The notes: generated from the sequence alone by a model not told the origin. Positions 12,701 through 20,398 are shown, counted from the stretch's first letter. The stretch is DNA of 20,398 nt from Gryganskiella cystojenkinii (GCA_015852425.1 JAAAIG010000706.1:1-20398); one strand, 5' to 3'. Translations and numbers: made by a program.

Positions 12701-15700
12701 AGGATGGCGACGAAGAGATGATGGAATGGAACGACAACTCCCGGCCCATCTTCCTCCGCCAAGACGAGGTCGGCGAGGTCATCGACGATGATGGTCACAA
12801 TATCGATGATCCCGAATATTACGGTGACCATGATCATGCTCACCATCATAACCATGATGGTCAAGATGATGGTATGGATGAGGATGATGAGGATGATGAG
12901 GACGATGAGGATGATGAGGATGATGAAGTGGAGGGTGACATGGAGGATGATGAAGAGGAGGATGACAATGCCGCTATGGATGACGTCGAGCGTTTTGATC
13001 CTGCGCGACGCCCTGGTCGCTGGGATATGAACAGCACTTTTGTCATAAACGATGGTGGGCTCCTGAACGGCGCTCAGTTGGTCGATCTTCGCGGCCGTCG
13101 TGCACGAGGAGGTGCTCGCCAGGCTGATGATCGTGGATTCCTTTGGAACGATGCCGGTGGTGACCAGGGACGGTTCTCGTATATCGAGGATGAGGATTTC
13201 CCTCTTCTTGGAGCTCCCGCACGAAACCCCTTCCTTCAAGTGTCGGACGATGTCATTACGCATCCCTTGCTGGCTCAGCCGACCGCAGCACCAGCTAACG
13301 CTGCTGCCGAAAGTCATCGCCGAGGAGGATCTCGCGGCCTTGGAGGGGACTGGCACGCCATTGACGAACTCTTTGGTGCCGATGCGTCTCACTTTATCGG
13401 TACGCTTTTGAACGGTAGTGGTCTCCGTGCCGGAAACGGTGGCGCTATTCGTGTTGAGGTCAACCACGGCCACGGTCATGGTCACGGTCTCGGTCATGCC
13501 CACGGTCATCTCATCCCAGCCACCATGACTTTTGCACCCGCTCCTGCTCACGGCGGTGCAATTGGTGGGTCCGGTGCTACCTTCCAGGAGGCGGCTGGCG
13601 ACGCCAGCTCTGCAAACAAGAGTGACATGTTTAGCATCGTTCATGACTTTGTTCCCTTCTCGACCTCCCAACGTTGGACCCAAGAATGCCGTATGATGTA
13701 CGGGGCCACTGCTCAGAGTAAAGCCACTAGACTCTTGAACCACGTCATCAACGCTTTGCTCCCCTTGGCCAAGGAGGAGCTGCGACTCAAGAACTTGCGC
13801 GACGCAGAGGAGCAAGAACAACGCCGAAAGGCCGAGGCGGAACGCAAGAGGATCGCAGATGAGAAGAAGGCCGAAGAGGAGGCCGAAAAGGCTAAGAAGG
13901 AGGCGGAAGAGGCAGCTGCAGCGGCTGAGGCAGCCCGTATTGCCGCAGAGGAGGCAGCAGCAGCAGCAGAAGCCGCTCCTGCAGCAATGGAGGTCGAGGG
14001 TGAATCAGCCGCGGCCACCACTGCGACTGAAGTTGCGACTGAACCAGAGGCAGCTCCAGCGCCAGCACCTGAGCCAGAAGCTCCTGCCCGTCGACTTGTC
14101 CGTATCGATGGCGAGATGGTGGATATCACCGACAGTGATATCGACCCCGAGTTCTTGGAGGCGTTGCCAGAAGAAATGCGCCGTGAAGTCTATAACGATT
14201 ACTTGCAGACCCAACGGCCACCACCACCTGCCCCAGCAGCACAGCAGCCGACGTCGTCTGCCGCAGCCATCAACCCCGAGTTCCTGGATGCTCTTCCCCA
14301 AAATATGCGTGCAGAACTCGACGAGATTATGCGAGGCCAAGATGGTGGAGCAGGAGGCGCTGCTGGTTCAGATCCTTTGCTGTCGGCCTTTGGCGACTAC
14401 AACTTGGCTCGTCTTGTGCCTCAGCTGCGACAGTTGTACCAGATGGGCAGTGGTCGCGGAGCAGGATCACGAGCGACATTGGCGGATACCACGGCATTGC
14501 TTGAAGGTATTCCTGGACTTCGCGAGGCACGAGACAGATTGGCTGCGGGAGGAGCGTCTAGCTCTGGAGCGGGATCTGCGGCTTCTGCAGCAGTCAAGAA
14601 GGCGGCGGTTCAACGGGATGCCATTCAACTTGTCGACAAATCGTCGCTCGCTACACTCGTTCGCCTCATGTTCTTGCCTCAATCACTAACCAAGAACATT
14701 CTCAACAAGCTGTTGGTCAACCTCTGTGAGAACAGCAAGACCCGCACCGAGTTGCTGTCCCTCTTACTTTCCATCTTGCAAGACGGAGGAGCAGACTTGG
14801 CTGCCGTCGACAAGAGCTTTGCGCAAATGTCCCTGCGCGGAAAGCCTATTCTCAAGACGCAGCACTCACACAAGGGCAAGGGCGTAGCGACTTCGACCAC
14901 AGGATCTTCAGCGCTGTCTACACCTGCCGCTGCGGCCATGGACAACGTGCCCAACCTCGTTGCCCGTCGGACGTTGGATGCCTTGCACTACATTGTGACC
15001 TTCAATTTGCAGGCCGCCATGTTCTTCTTGACGGAGAATGAGATTGTCACCATGAAGAAGCTCTCGCCTTCCAAGAAGGGAAAGGGCAAGGAACCGATTG
15101 TGAACACTAGCAAGTACCCCATTGTGCTCTTGTTGGATCTTTTGGAGAGACCGACGTTTGTTGACAACTCGGCTTTGTTGGAGCTTCTTATGACTGTCCT
15201 TTCGGTTATTTGTCGTCCACTGTCGTCGCTCGTCAAGGATGAAGCGGGCGAGAAGGAGGCTGCCTCTGAGGAAAAGAAGGACAAGACCGAGGAACCTACC
15301 GCCGCGACTGGAGATGCCGCCCCTACTGCCACCACCGATGCAGCGCCCTCTACAGAGTCCAGTTCCTCCGCAGCTCCTGATGCAGGCTCGAGCGTTACCC
15401 CAGCGACAGAGGGTGCATCTTCTAGTTCTTCGGCCGCCCCCTCGACCGAGGTTTCCAAGACAGAGGCGCAAGAAGATACCAAGACCACTGAGCCGGAAGC
15501 TCCAGCTCTCAAGCCTCCAGTAATTCCCGAACACTGTGTTCAGATGGTAGTGCGCGTGTTGACTGCAGGCGAGTGTTCCAGCAGGACGTTCCAGTTCACG
15601 TTGTCGGTCATCCAAAACCTCTCCTTGATCCCTGGTGCTCGTGAAGCTATTACGAGCGAGCTTATCCGTGCTGCACGCGAGCTCGGCGCTGGTATCTTGG

Positions 15701-17620
15701 AGAATCTCGAGACCCTGTCCCAGACCTTGTCCAGTGCGATGAGTGGAGTTGAGGTTCAAGGCATGGCCCTTGAGAAGTTTTCGCCCGCGTCTTCAAAACA
15801 GGCGAAGCTTCTCCGTGTTCTCAAGACCATCGACTACATGTACTCGAGGAAGCAAGCGCCACCCATGCCAGCCTCGGCTCAGGTTGTCAACATCGAGTTG
15901 GCGCCCACTTTGGATCCCGAAGAGGCCGACGCAGTCTTGCCTAGATCTATGCGTGACATTCACCCTGGTGCATCCAAGTTGAACAAGGACGAGGAGAAGG
16001 CGACGCATATCTACGACGATCTTTCGTTCCATGGACTCTGGTCCAAGGTCGGCGAGACTCTAGAGTTGATCCACGAGCGCAGTGATATGATCCACGTCGC
16101 GACGGTGTTGCTCCCGTTGATCGAGTCGTTTATGGTCGTCTGTAAATATGTTGGGTTGAGACCATCAACACTCGAGATGGAGGAAGACGTATGCAAGTCG
16201 TCGAGTAATTCAACCGAGGAGCTTTTCTTGGAGTTTACAGAGAAGCACAGCAAGATCCTGAACATTATGGTCCGCAACAACCCTGCGCTGATGCTCGGAT
16301 CGTTCTCACTCCTGGTCCATAACCCCAAGATGCTTGAGTTTGACAACAAGCGAAACTATTTCACGCAGCAGCTCCACAAGCGAAGCTCGACCCAGAACCA
16401 TTACGGGCAGTTGACGATGAATGTTCGTCGTGAGATGGTCTTTGTCGATTCTTTCAGTCAATTGCAGTCCAGGACTGGAGAGGAGATCAAGCACAGCAAG
16501 TTGAATGTTCACTTCCACGGTGAGGAGGGAGTGGATGCTGGCGGTGTGACCCGTGAGTGGTTCCAGGTCCTGGCTCGACAGATGTTCAACCCAGACTATG
16601 CTCTTTTCAAGACCTCTGCAGCCGACAAGTTGACCTATCAGCCCAACCGGGCGTCCTGGGTTAACTCTGACCATTTACTGTTCTTCAAGTTTATTGGTCG
16701 GGTCATTGGCAAGGCGATCTACGACGGACGATTGTTGGATGCCTATTTCACTCGATCGTTCTACAAGCATATTCTCGGTCGCCCTGTCGATTATCGTGAT
16801 GTGGAGGCGATCGATCCCGAGTACTACAAATCGTTGGTCTGGATGTTGGAGAACGATATCACGGACATTGTCGACGAGACGTTCTCGGTCGAGACGGACG
16901 ATTTTGGCAATACAAGGACGGTAGATCTAAAGCCGAACGGTCGCAACATTCCCGTGACGGAGGAGAACAAGCACGAGTATGTCAAGTATATCACGGAACA
17001 AAAACTGACGTTGGCAATCAAGGATCAGATTCATTCGTTCTTGCAGGGGTTCCATGAGGTCATCCCCAGTCACTTGATCAGTATCTTTAATGAGCAAGAA
17101 CTAGAGTTGCTGATCTCGGGTCTTCCGGACATTGATGTGGACGAGTGGAAGAACAATACTGAATACCAGAACTACTCGCAAGCGAGCCCCCAGATCCAGC
17201 ACTTTTGGCGAGCGGTTCGATCCTTTGATCAGACGGAACGTGCTAAATTGTTGCAGTTTGTGACGGGTACGTCCAAGGTCCCCCTCGGAGGGTTCTCTCA
17301 GCTCCAGGGCACTTCAGGTGTACAAAAGTTCCAGATCCACAAGGACTTTTCTTCAACGAAACGATTGCCTTCCGCCCATACTTGGTACGTCTTTTCTTTT
17401 TTTTTTACAGATATTTGTGTGAAAATGGCTGATATTTTTGTAATTTGTTCTCAAAAGAAAGCGGTATACTAACTTTTGTACTTTTTTTTTATCTTGCTGC
17501 AATTTTCCAATCAATAGTTTCAACCAGCTGGATCTGCCCGAGTATGAGACGTACGAGGAATTGCGTCAGCAGCTTTTGACGGCCATCTCGGAATGCAGTA
17601 CTGGATTTGCATTTGCATAA
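3777..17620 (+). CDS. TOM1: Giant HECT E3 ubiquitin ligase (TOM1/HUWE1/Ptr1 type), 14 exons
   Basis: Exons 3777-3818, 4463-4759, 4968-5744, 5835-5988, 6084-6232, 6333-6534, 6626-6814, 6918-7456, 7555-7843, 7946-8141, 8231-8493, 8603-8722, 8816-17384 and 17518-17620 keep frame throughout: 3962 residues (yeast Tom1 about 3270, human HUWE1 about 4370). The N-terminus [14 protein letters not shown] plus [20 protein letters not shown] is family-typical. Then follow the helical-repeat DUF908/DUF913 region (first ~1100 residues), UBA (~1280-1320, [15 protein letters not shown]), acidic tract (~1400-1450), UIM-like [14 protein letters not shown] (~1446), a large acidic region (~2267-2465), Ala/Glu/Lys coiled coil (~2728-2800), two UBM-like motifs ([16 protein letters not shown] at 2849, [16 protein letters not shown] at 2892), and HECT (~3605-3962, [14 protein letters not shown]). 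Catalytic Cys is residue 3929 (LPSAHTC). HECT enzymes pass ubiquitin from E2 via this Cys to substrates. Yeast Tom1 degrades excess histones and unassembled ribosomal proteins; fission yeast Ptr1 is linked to mRNA export. Ala/Ser/Thr linkers explain much of the extra length. Exon 1 (14 codons) is the least certain part. Confidence 0.95.
3819..4462 (+). other. Long first intron of the TOM1-type gene
   Basis: The donor is GTAAGG after CCG at 3818. The acceptor is AATAG at 4462, with TACTAAT at 4405-4411 as a good branch point. Splicing here joins [14 protein letters not shown] in frame to [13 protein letters not shown], as expected for fungal TOM1 N-termini. At 644 nt it is three to seven times longer than the other introns of the gene (89-208 nt). 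I see no tRNA, repeat or convincing exon inside it; open frames on either strand have no recognisable product. Confidence 0.7.
12829..12855 (+). repeat. His-rich cluster in the acidic region of TOM1
   Basis: Codons for residues 2411-2419 read HDHAHHHNH, six His within nine residues, embedded in a long Asp/Glu tract. This is a low-complexity insert. His clusters of this kind can bind divalent metals, but nothing in the sequence proves that here. Confidence 0.7.
12877..12921 (+). repeat. 9-bp coding minisatellite GATGAGGAT, five copies
   Basis: Five back-to-back copies of GATGAGGAT (one ends in C) encode DED repeats, residues about 2427-2441, within the large acidic region of the TOM1 product. 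A partial sixth copy follows. Such an array can change copy number by slippage in multiples of three codons without breaking frame. Confidence 0.85.
13465..13509 (+). repeat. Gly-His repeat tract in TOM1
   Basis: Residues 2623-2637 read [15 protein letters not shown], seven or eight His alternating with Gly/Ala, made from CACGG/CATGG repeats. It lies between the acidic region and the coiled coil. I do not recall an equivalent in human HUWE1 or yeast Tom1. Metal binding or pH-sensitive behaviour is possible but unproven. Confidence 0.8.
17385..17517 (+). other. Terminal intron splitting the catalytic Cys codon of HECT
   Basis: The donor is GTACGT and the acceptor CAATAG, with a perfect TACTAAC branch point at 17467-17473. 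The upstream exon ends ACT TG and the downstream exon begins T TTC AAC CAG, so splicing creates the TGT for the active-site Cys in HTCFNQLDLP. Reading straight through the intron gives Trp at that position and stops at the TAA at 17470-17472. Confidence 0.9.
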
Positions 17621-18201
17621 ACAAGAAAAAAAAACCCTCCAACCAACCGAGAAACCATTTTACCAAAACCAACAACAGGAGCTACAAAAGGAGGAATAGA
17701 AGGAGGATGGGATTAACACAATGGAGGATCTATATCGGGAATTGTTTCAATCCTGGACGGAAGAAAAGAAGGAGGGGATGGAGAATCAACCGACGGAATT
17801 AGAGGCGTCATTGCAGAGTCGCTTCTTTTTTCTAAATCGCAGAGGACTTTGAGATTGTATTGCAGAACTCTCTCTTTGTACCTTTCAATCGCTCTCCCTC
17901 TTTCAACCAAACGTTTTTTCTTTCATTTCCCTTTGTTCTTCTATTTTACAAACCTCCCGTTTTTCACCCCTTCCCCACCCACTCCTCTCCCCCAAAAAGA
18001 CTTTCTAGCTAATTAAAAAAAATGAATATAAAAATATGGAAACACGGTTGCATGTCATTTCCATGATTTGCCTTGAATGCTGAACTCTTGCACCTCTCTC
18101 AAGCAAATGATAGACTATGAAGTAGATGATGGCAGGACTGAACTTTAATGATACGCATTTCGCGTAGAGGCTGATTAGGGTTTGTCTTCTTTGAGAGAGC
18201 G
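17621..18201. other. Intergenic region: TOM1 3' end facing the minus-strand relic
   Basis: No gene is supported in these 581 bases. The first part is A-rich, then C/T-rich (about 17860-18000), then A/T-rich with AATGAATATAAAAATATGG near 18021-18039, a plausible place for transcript ends. The short open frames lack recognisable domains. Confidence 0.5.
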
Positions 18202-19022
18202 TTATATTTTTCCACGGGGCAGTGCACAGGGCGTGTGCGCAACATCGCCATTTGCAAGATCCTCACCAATTCTTGATGTCAGCTTGTGAGTGGGCAAGTG
18301 GTCTGGATACAAGGGAACCTTAGCGTTCGCGGCGAGTATTGAACGGGCAGCATCAGAAATGAGCCGAAACACTTTTTTGTGCAGCTCACTTTGAACCCTT
18401 TTTCCGGCCTCGTCTGTTTCCAGTTTCCACGAACATTGGATGGAATACATTAGCTGGATTAAGGTATGTCGCAATCAGGATCTCCTCGGGGATCTTGTCG
18501 GTTCGGGAAAGTTTTCCAAAGATTGCCCAAAAAGCCAAAAACAGCCCACGGAACTCCTTTGCAGTAGGATCCAGACCATCCTTGGCGCCAAGATCCTCTA
18601 GAACAACAATATCTTCGCCATCATCAAGACTCAAGACCTTCTGCCACCTCTCCTTCATCCTCTTCGTCCGCCTCACCGTTCTCAAGTCCATCCCAATCCT
18701 CGTTCTCATCTTCGCCAATGACTTCATCCTCAATATCATTTTGGTCCCTGGCATTCGTTTGTTGGCGACATCATAGAGCACCGGATAGAGCAGCGTAACC
18801 ACTGGACTGTTGGACGACATTGCCCACAGAGGGTTCGACTACAGAGAGTAACCTTTTGAGACTGTCAAAGTTCTTTGGACCCAAAATAGTGATTTTTTTA
18901 CCTTTGAGGAACATTTTTCTGCGATGCTGTTGCGCCTGGCCCGCGAGTATGATTCTATCATGTGGAGTATGGATGGTGACAGCTCCACAAATCTGTTACC
19001 CGTACCGAATTTGCTGTTTCAT
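18202..19022 (-). pseudogene. Unrecognised degenerate protein-coding relic in three frames
   Basis: From an ATG at 19022-19020 one frame reads MKQQIRYG, TAA (18998-18996), then 74 open codons including HRRKMFLKGKKITILGPKNF and LKRLLSVVEPSVG, TGA (18773-18771), then an acidic stretch (NDIEDEVIGEDENEDWDGLE) to TGA at 18626. The reading seems to go on in a second frame (LDDGEDIVVLEDL, EFRGLFLAFWAIFGKLSRTD, KIPEEILIATYLNPANVFHP), and near 18430 passes to a third (DEAGKRVQSELHKKVFRLIS) ending at TAA 18204-18202. The second shift coincides with a 7-bp direct duplication (18416-18422 and 18423-18429). Both early stops could be C-to-T changes of CAA and CGA. I do not recognise the family; no transposase motif or terminal repeats are evident. 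An intact gene with unusual introns is less likely: a 45-nt intron (18999-18955) would remove only the first stop. Confidence 0.5.
18416..18429 (-). repeat. 7-bp tandem duplication that shifts frame in the relic
   Basis: GTTTCCA occurs twice back to back on the + strand (TGGAAAC twice on the - strand). Counting one copy only would bring FVET directly in frame with DEAGKRVQSELHKK, so the duplication is the likely cause of the shift. Confidence 0.65.
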
Positions 19023-19124
19023 CGTGTGTCGTTATGTTGAATTGCTACACGCGGTGTCCAGTCCGAGTTCTTTCCATCCTGCTATTGAGAGGTCATTAAA
19101 CGGAAATAAAATCACAAAAGAGAT

Positions 19125-19145
19125 GGGGGGGGCGGGGGGGGGGGG
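19125..19145 (+). repeat. G-tract: G8, C, G12
   Basis: Twenty guanines in 21 bases, interrupted by one C, lie in the non-coding stretch between the two minus-strand relics. Such tracts can form G-quadruplexes and are prone to length errors in sequencing and replication. Confidence 0.85.
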
Positions 19146-19216
19146 TGACTGGGAAGAGGTTGCTCTTGTTGGCCCCCTTTTTTTGTCGCTCTTGCGGCGT
19201 AGTGTTCTCATTCCGC

Positions 19217-19482
19217 TTACGCCAGGAAGAAGAAGAACGGTCCAGCGACCAGGGAAAGACCAGCCAAGGCACTTGCCTTGTAGGAAGAGGCGCTGTTAAG
19301 CTTCGTTTCAGAGGATGTAGATTGTTCGTTTCCAGATGACTTCTTCGTCTTGTTTTCACCCTTGTCCTCATCATATTTCTCATCGTCTTCGGCTTGCACA
19401 AGTCGGAGGAGAAATTACCGAGTGCCTTAGCCTTTTGTCGGACGAAAACAAAAAAAATTGTTGGGGAGGATTGAGGAAGCAC
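19217..19482 (-). pseudogene. Isolated C-terminal part of a GPI-anchored-type surface protein
   Basis: The last 60 codons (19399-19217, stop TAA at 19219-19217) encode an acidic, Lys-rich stretch (AEDDEKYDEDKGENKTKK), a Ser-rich segment (NEQSTSSETKLNSASS) and a hydrophobic end, ALAGLSLVAGPFFFFLA. That is the layout of a fungal GPI-anchor signal: small omega residues around NSASS, a short spacer and a hydrophobic tail. This frame closes upstream at a TAA, while a second frame from about 19482 reads QKAKALGNFSSDLCK up to the same place, which suggests a frameshift or an unresolved splice. No signal peptide or further upstream exon is visible before 19500. It may be a decayed 3' fragment or the last exon of a gene I cannot reconstruct. 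Confidence 0.4.
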
Positions 19483-19870
19483 AGAGGCCTAACAAAGTCT
19501 ACAGTAGACACTCGTGGACCCCCAAAAAATCAGCAAACTAAGTAACTGCCTTTCTACAGAAAGGGTAGAAGTCTTTCAATAGCAGAATAAATTTTTAACG
19601 AATCTATATGCCTTGTCGGCTTTTTTGCCCTCACTTCACTGAAATTCGATATAATTGTCATGCCCTCCTATTCCAAACAGTTCATCGTTGCCCCTCGCTA
19701 CATTTTCTTTGGATCGAAGAAGGGTCTTGGCGGTAACAATATTGGCTTTAATGTGTTTGTTTTGAGACAAGTGGAGAAATCCTAGCTCTTTCGTACAGTT
19801 GAACTGAACTCGGGCTTGAGACAAAACAACAACAGATTCTTAAGTCTTTATACCCGCAATAACGCTGAGT
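19483..19870. other. Region without a supported gene
   Basis: These 388 bases hold no convincing gene or RNA. A minus-strand open frame of about 67 codons (ending at 19636) has no ATG, no recognisable motif and no coding neighbours. The part next to 19870 should hold the 3' untranslated region of the secreted-peptide gene; no AATAAA is visible on that strand. Confidence 0.4.
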
Positions 19871-20131
19871 TTAGCAGTGGGGCTGGCATCCGCCAACGGG
19901 CATATCCTCTCGGCCAGGGACGGAATTTGCCAAGACAGGAGTGATCTTGGTCCAGCCGGTGTCGCCTTCGGGCTTCACCTCTCGGCCAGGAACGGAATTT
20001 GCCAAGACAGGAGTGATCTTGGTCCAGCCGGTGTCGCCTTCGGGCTTCACCTCCGTAACAGGGGCCGCAGACACCGTGCACAGGACGAAAGCGAGCGCGA
20101 CCGTGATGGCAAAGGAGTTCGTGAATTTCAT
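19871..20131 (-). CDS. Small secreted protein with two tandem 24-residue repeats
   Basis: An 86-codon ORF from ATG 20131-20129 to TAA 19873-19871. Residues 1-22 form a classic signal peptide (MKFTNSFAITVALAFVLCTVSA, with likely cleavage before APVTE). Two identical 24-residue repeats follow (27-50, 51-74), each starting EVKPEGDTGW and ending NSVPGR, then a short tail with two Cys (EDMPVGGCQPHC). There is no dibasic Kex2 site; the only basic positions in each unit are two Lys and the Arg of PGR. A TATA box lies about 100 bases upstream. The layout resembles repeat-bearing secreted peptide precursors of fungi (pheromone, Kex2-processed or RiPP-type), but I do not recognise the family and no maturation enzyme is seen in the window. 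It could equally be a small secreted protein that is not cut. The function is unknown. Confidence 0.75.
   Translation of the reverse strand: MKFTNSFAITVALAFVLCTVSAAPVTEVKPEGDTGWTKITPVLANSVPGREVKPEGDTGWTKITPVLANSVPGREDMPVGGCQPHC
19909..20052 (-). repeat. 72-bp tandem duplication in the secreted-peptide gene
   Basis: Copies 19909-19980 and 19981-20052 differ at a single base (19919 G, 19991 A). On the coding strand this is GTC versus GTT, both Val, so the encoded units are identical. Identity runs a few bases beyond the unit on each side. Confidence 0.95.
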
Positions 20132-20232
20132 CGTAACGAAGATTACGCTTTGATCTTATGGACTGGGGTTCGGTTGGAAAATTAGGGTAACGGTTTGTCG
20201 TAGAGTGACCTTTTTTACACAGAAGAGATCTC

Positions 20233-20240
20233 TTTTTATA
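20233..20240 (-). promoter_or_regulatory. TATA box of the secreted-peptide gene
   Basis: The - strand reads TATAAAAA here, about 100 bases before the ATG at 20131, in a suitable position for a promoter with a short leader. It partly overlaps the 12-bp palindrome AAGAGATCTCTT (20223-20234). The conserved genes in the window show no comparable TATA box, so this gene may be regulated or strongly expressed. Confidence 0.6.
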
Positions 20241-20398
20241 TTCCACGGATAGTTGAACTGGTTGCCAGTGAACTCGGCTGTTAAATTTACAAGAAATTTG
20301 CGGTTGTGTGTGTGCCAAAAGTCATGTTTGTTGCGCGGCGGGTGTAGCGGCGTCCTTTCCCCGGCTTTGTCCAAAAAAAAAAAAAATGCGGCCGCAGT

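Noticed and set aside
12298..13821. Minus-strand open frame of 507 codons inside the TOM1 large exon
   Set aside because: It lies antisense to the acidic GAT/GAG-rich coding region, where the lack of stops follows from codon composition. Its product is a low-complexity Ile/Leu/Val string, and the + strand reading has clear homology.
14908..15759. Minus-strand open frame of 283 codons opposite TOM1
   Set aside because: It is a shadow of Ala/Ser/Thr-rich coding sequence, with Gly/Arg/Cys-rich junk translation and no domain.
17385..17472. Uninterrupted reading of the large exon past 17384 as the true C-terminus
   Set aside because: It would replace the catalytic Cys with Trp and lose the [12 protein letters not shown] segment. 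The GT..AG intron with a TACTAAC branch point restores the family-typical end exactly.
18820..18850. GGTTCGACT as a possible tRNA T-loop
   Set aside because: No acceptor stem, anticodon arm or D-arm can be paired around it. It lies within the relic's coding-like frame.
18820..19299. Plus-strand open frame of 159 codons
   Set aside because: It begins opposite the minus-strand relic, runs through the G tract as poly-Gly, and has no domain or homology I can name.
19636..19824. Minus-strand open frame of about 62 codons
   Set aside because: There is no ATG, no motif and no splice context; a chance frame is as likely.
19848..20318. Minus-strand open frame of 156 codons overlapping the secreted peptide
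   Set aside because: It is the same repeat read in a different frame, giving Arg/His-rich repeats, and runs through the TATA region. The overlapping 86-codon frame has the signal peptide and a synonymous-only repeat difference.
1..20398. CRISPR array, rRNA, bacterial operon or transposon ends
   Set aside because: The window has spliced eukaryotic genes. No spaced direct repeats, rRNA segments or terminal inverted repeats were seen on reading both strands.

Overview
The window reads as nuclear DNA of a filamentous, early-diverging fungus, probably Mucoromycota and possibly Mortierella-like. The reasons are many short introns of about 90-130 nt with GT..AG ends and CTAAC/CTAAT branch points, fungal orthologues of conserved eukaryotic genes, pyrimidine-rich leaders, and a secreted mini-protein at the right end. 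The genus is an inference; no marker gene fixes it.

Positions 1-17620 hold three conserved genes in tandem on the + strand. First is a mitochondrial thiamine pyrophosphate carrier of the SLC25/TPC1 type (82-1736, 4 exons). Second is an ESF2/ABT1-type RRM protein of small-subunit rRNA processing (1910-3314, 3 exons). Third is a giant TOM1/HUWE1/Ptr1-type HECT ubiquitin ligase (3777-17620, 14 exons, 3962 codons by my splice model). Its thirteenth exon is 8569 nt long and carries the UBA, UIM-like, acidic, UBM-like and almost all of the HECT sequence. Its last intron falls inside the codon of the catalytic cysteine.

Positions 17621-20398 are less dense, and everything coding-like there is on the - strand. 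Going right to left: a small secreted protein with two near-identical 24-residue repeats behind a clear TATA box (19871-20131); an isolated tail of a GPI-anchored-type protein (19217-19482); and an unrecognised coding relic (18202-19022) whose reading runs through three frames with stops and a 7-bp duplication. This part looks like a fast-evolving or decaying accessory segment beside housekeeping genes.

Functionally, ESF2 (ribosome assembly) lies next to TOM1, whose yeast orthologue removes unassembled ribosomal proteins; this is thematic but may be chance. The best candidate for something undescribed is the repeat-bearing secreted peptide. The most notable structural point in the conserved part is the intron that splits the HECT active-site codon and has its in-frame stop inside the branch-point sequence.
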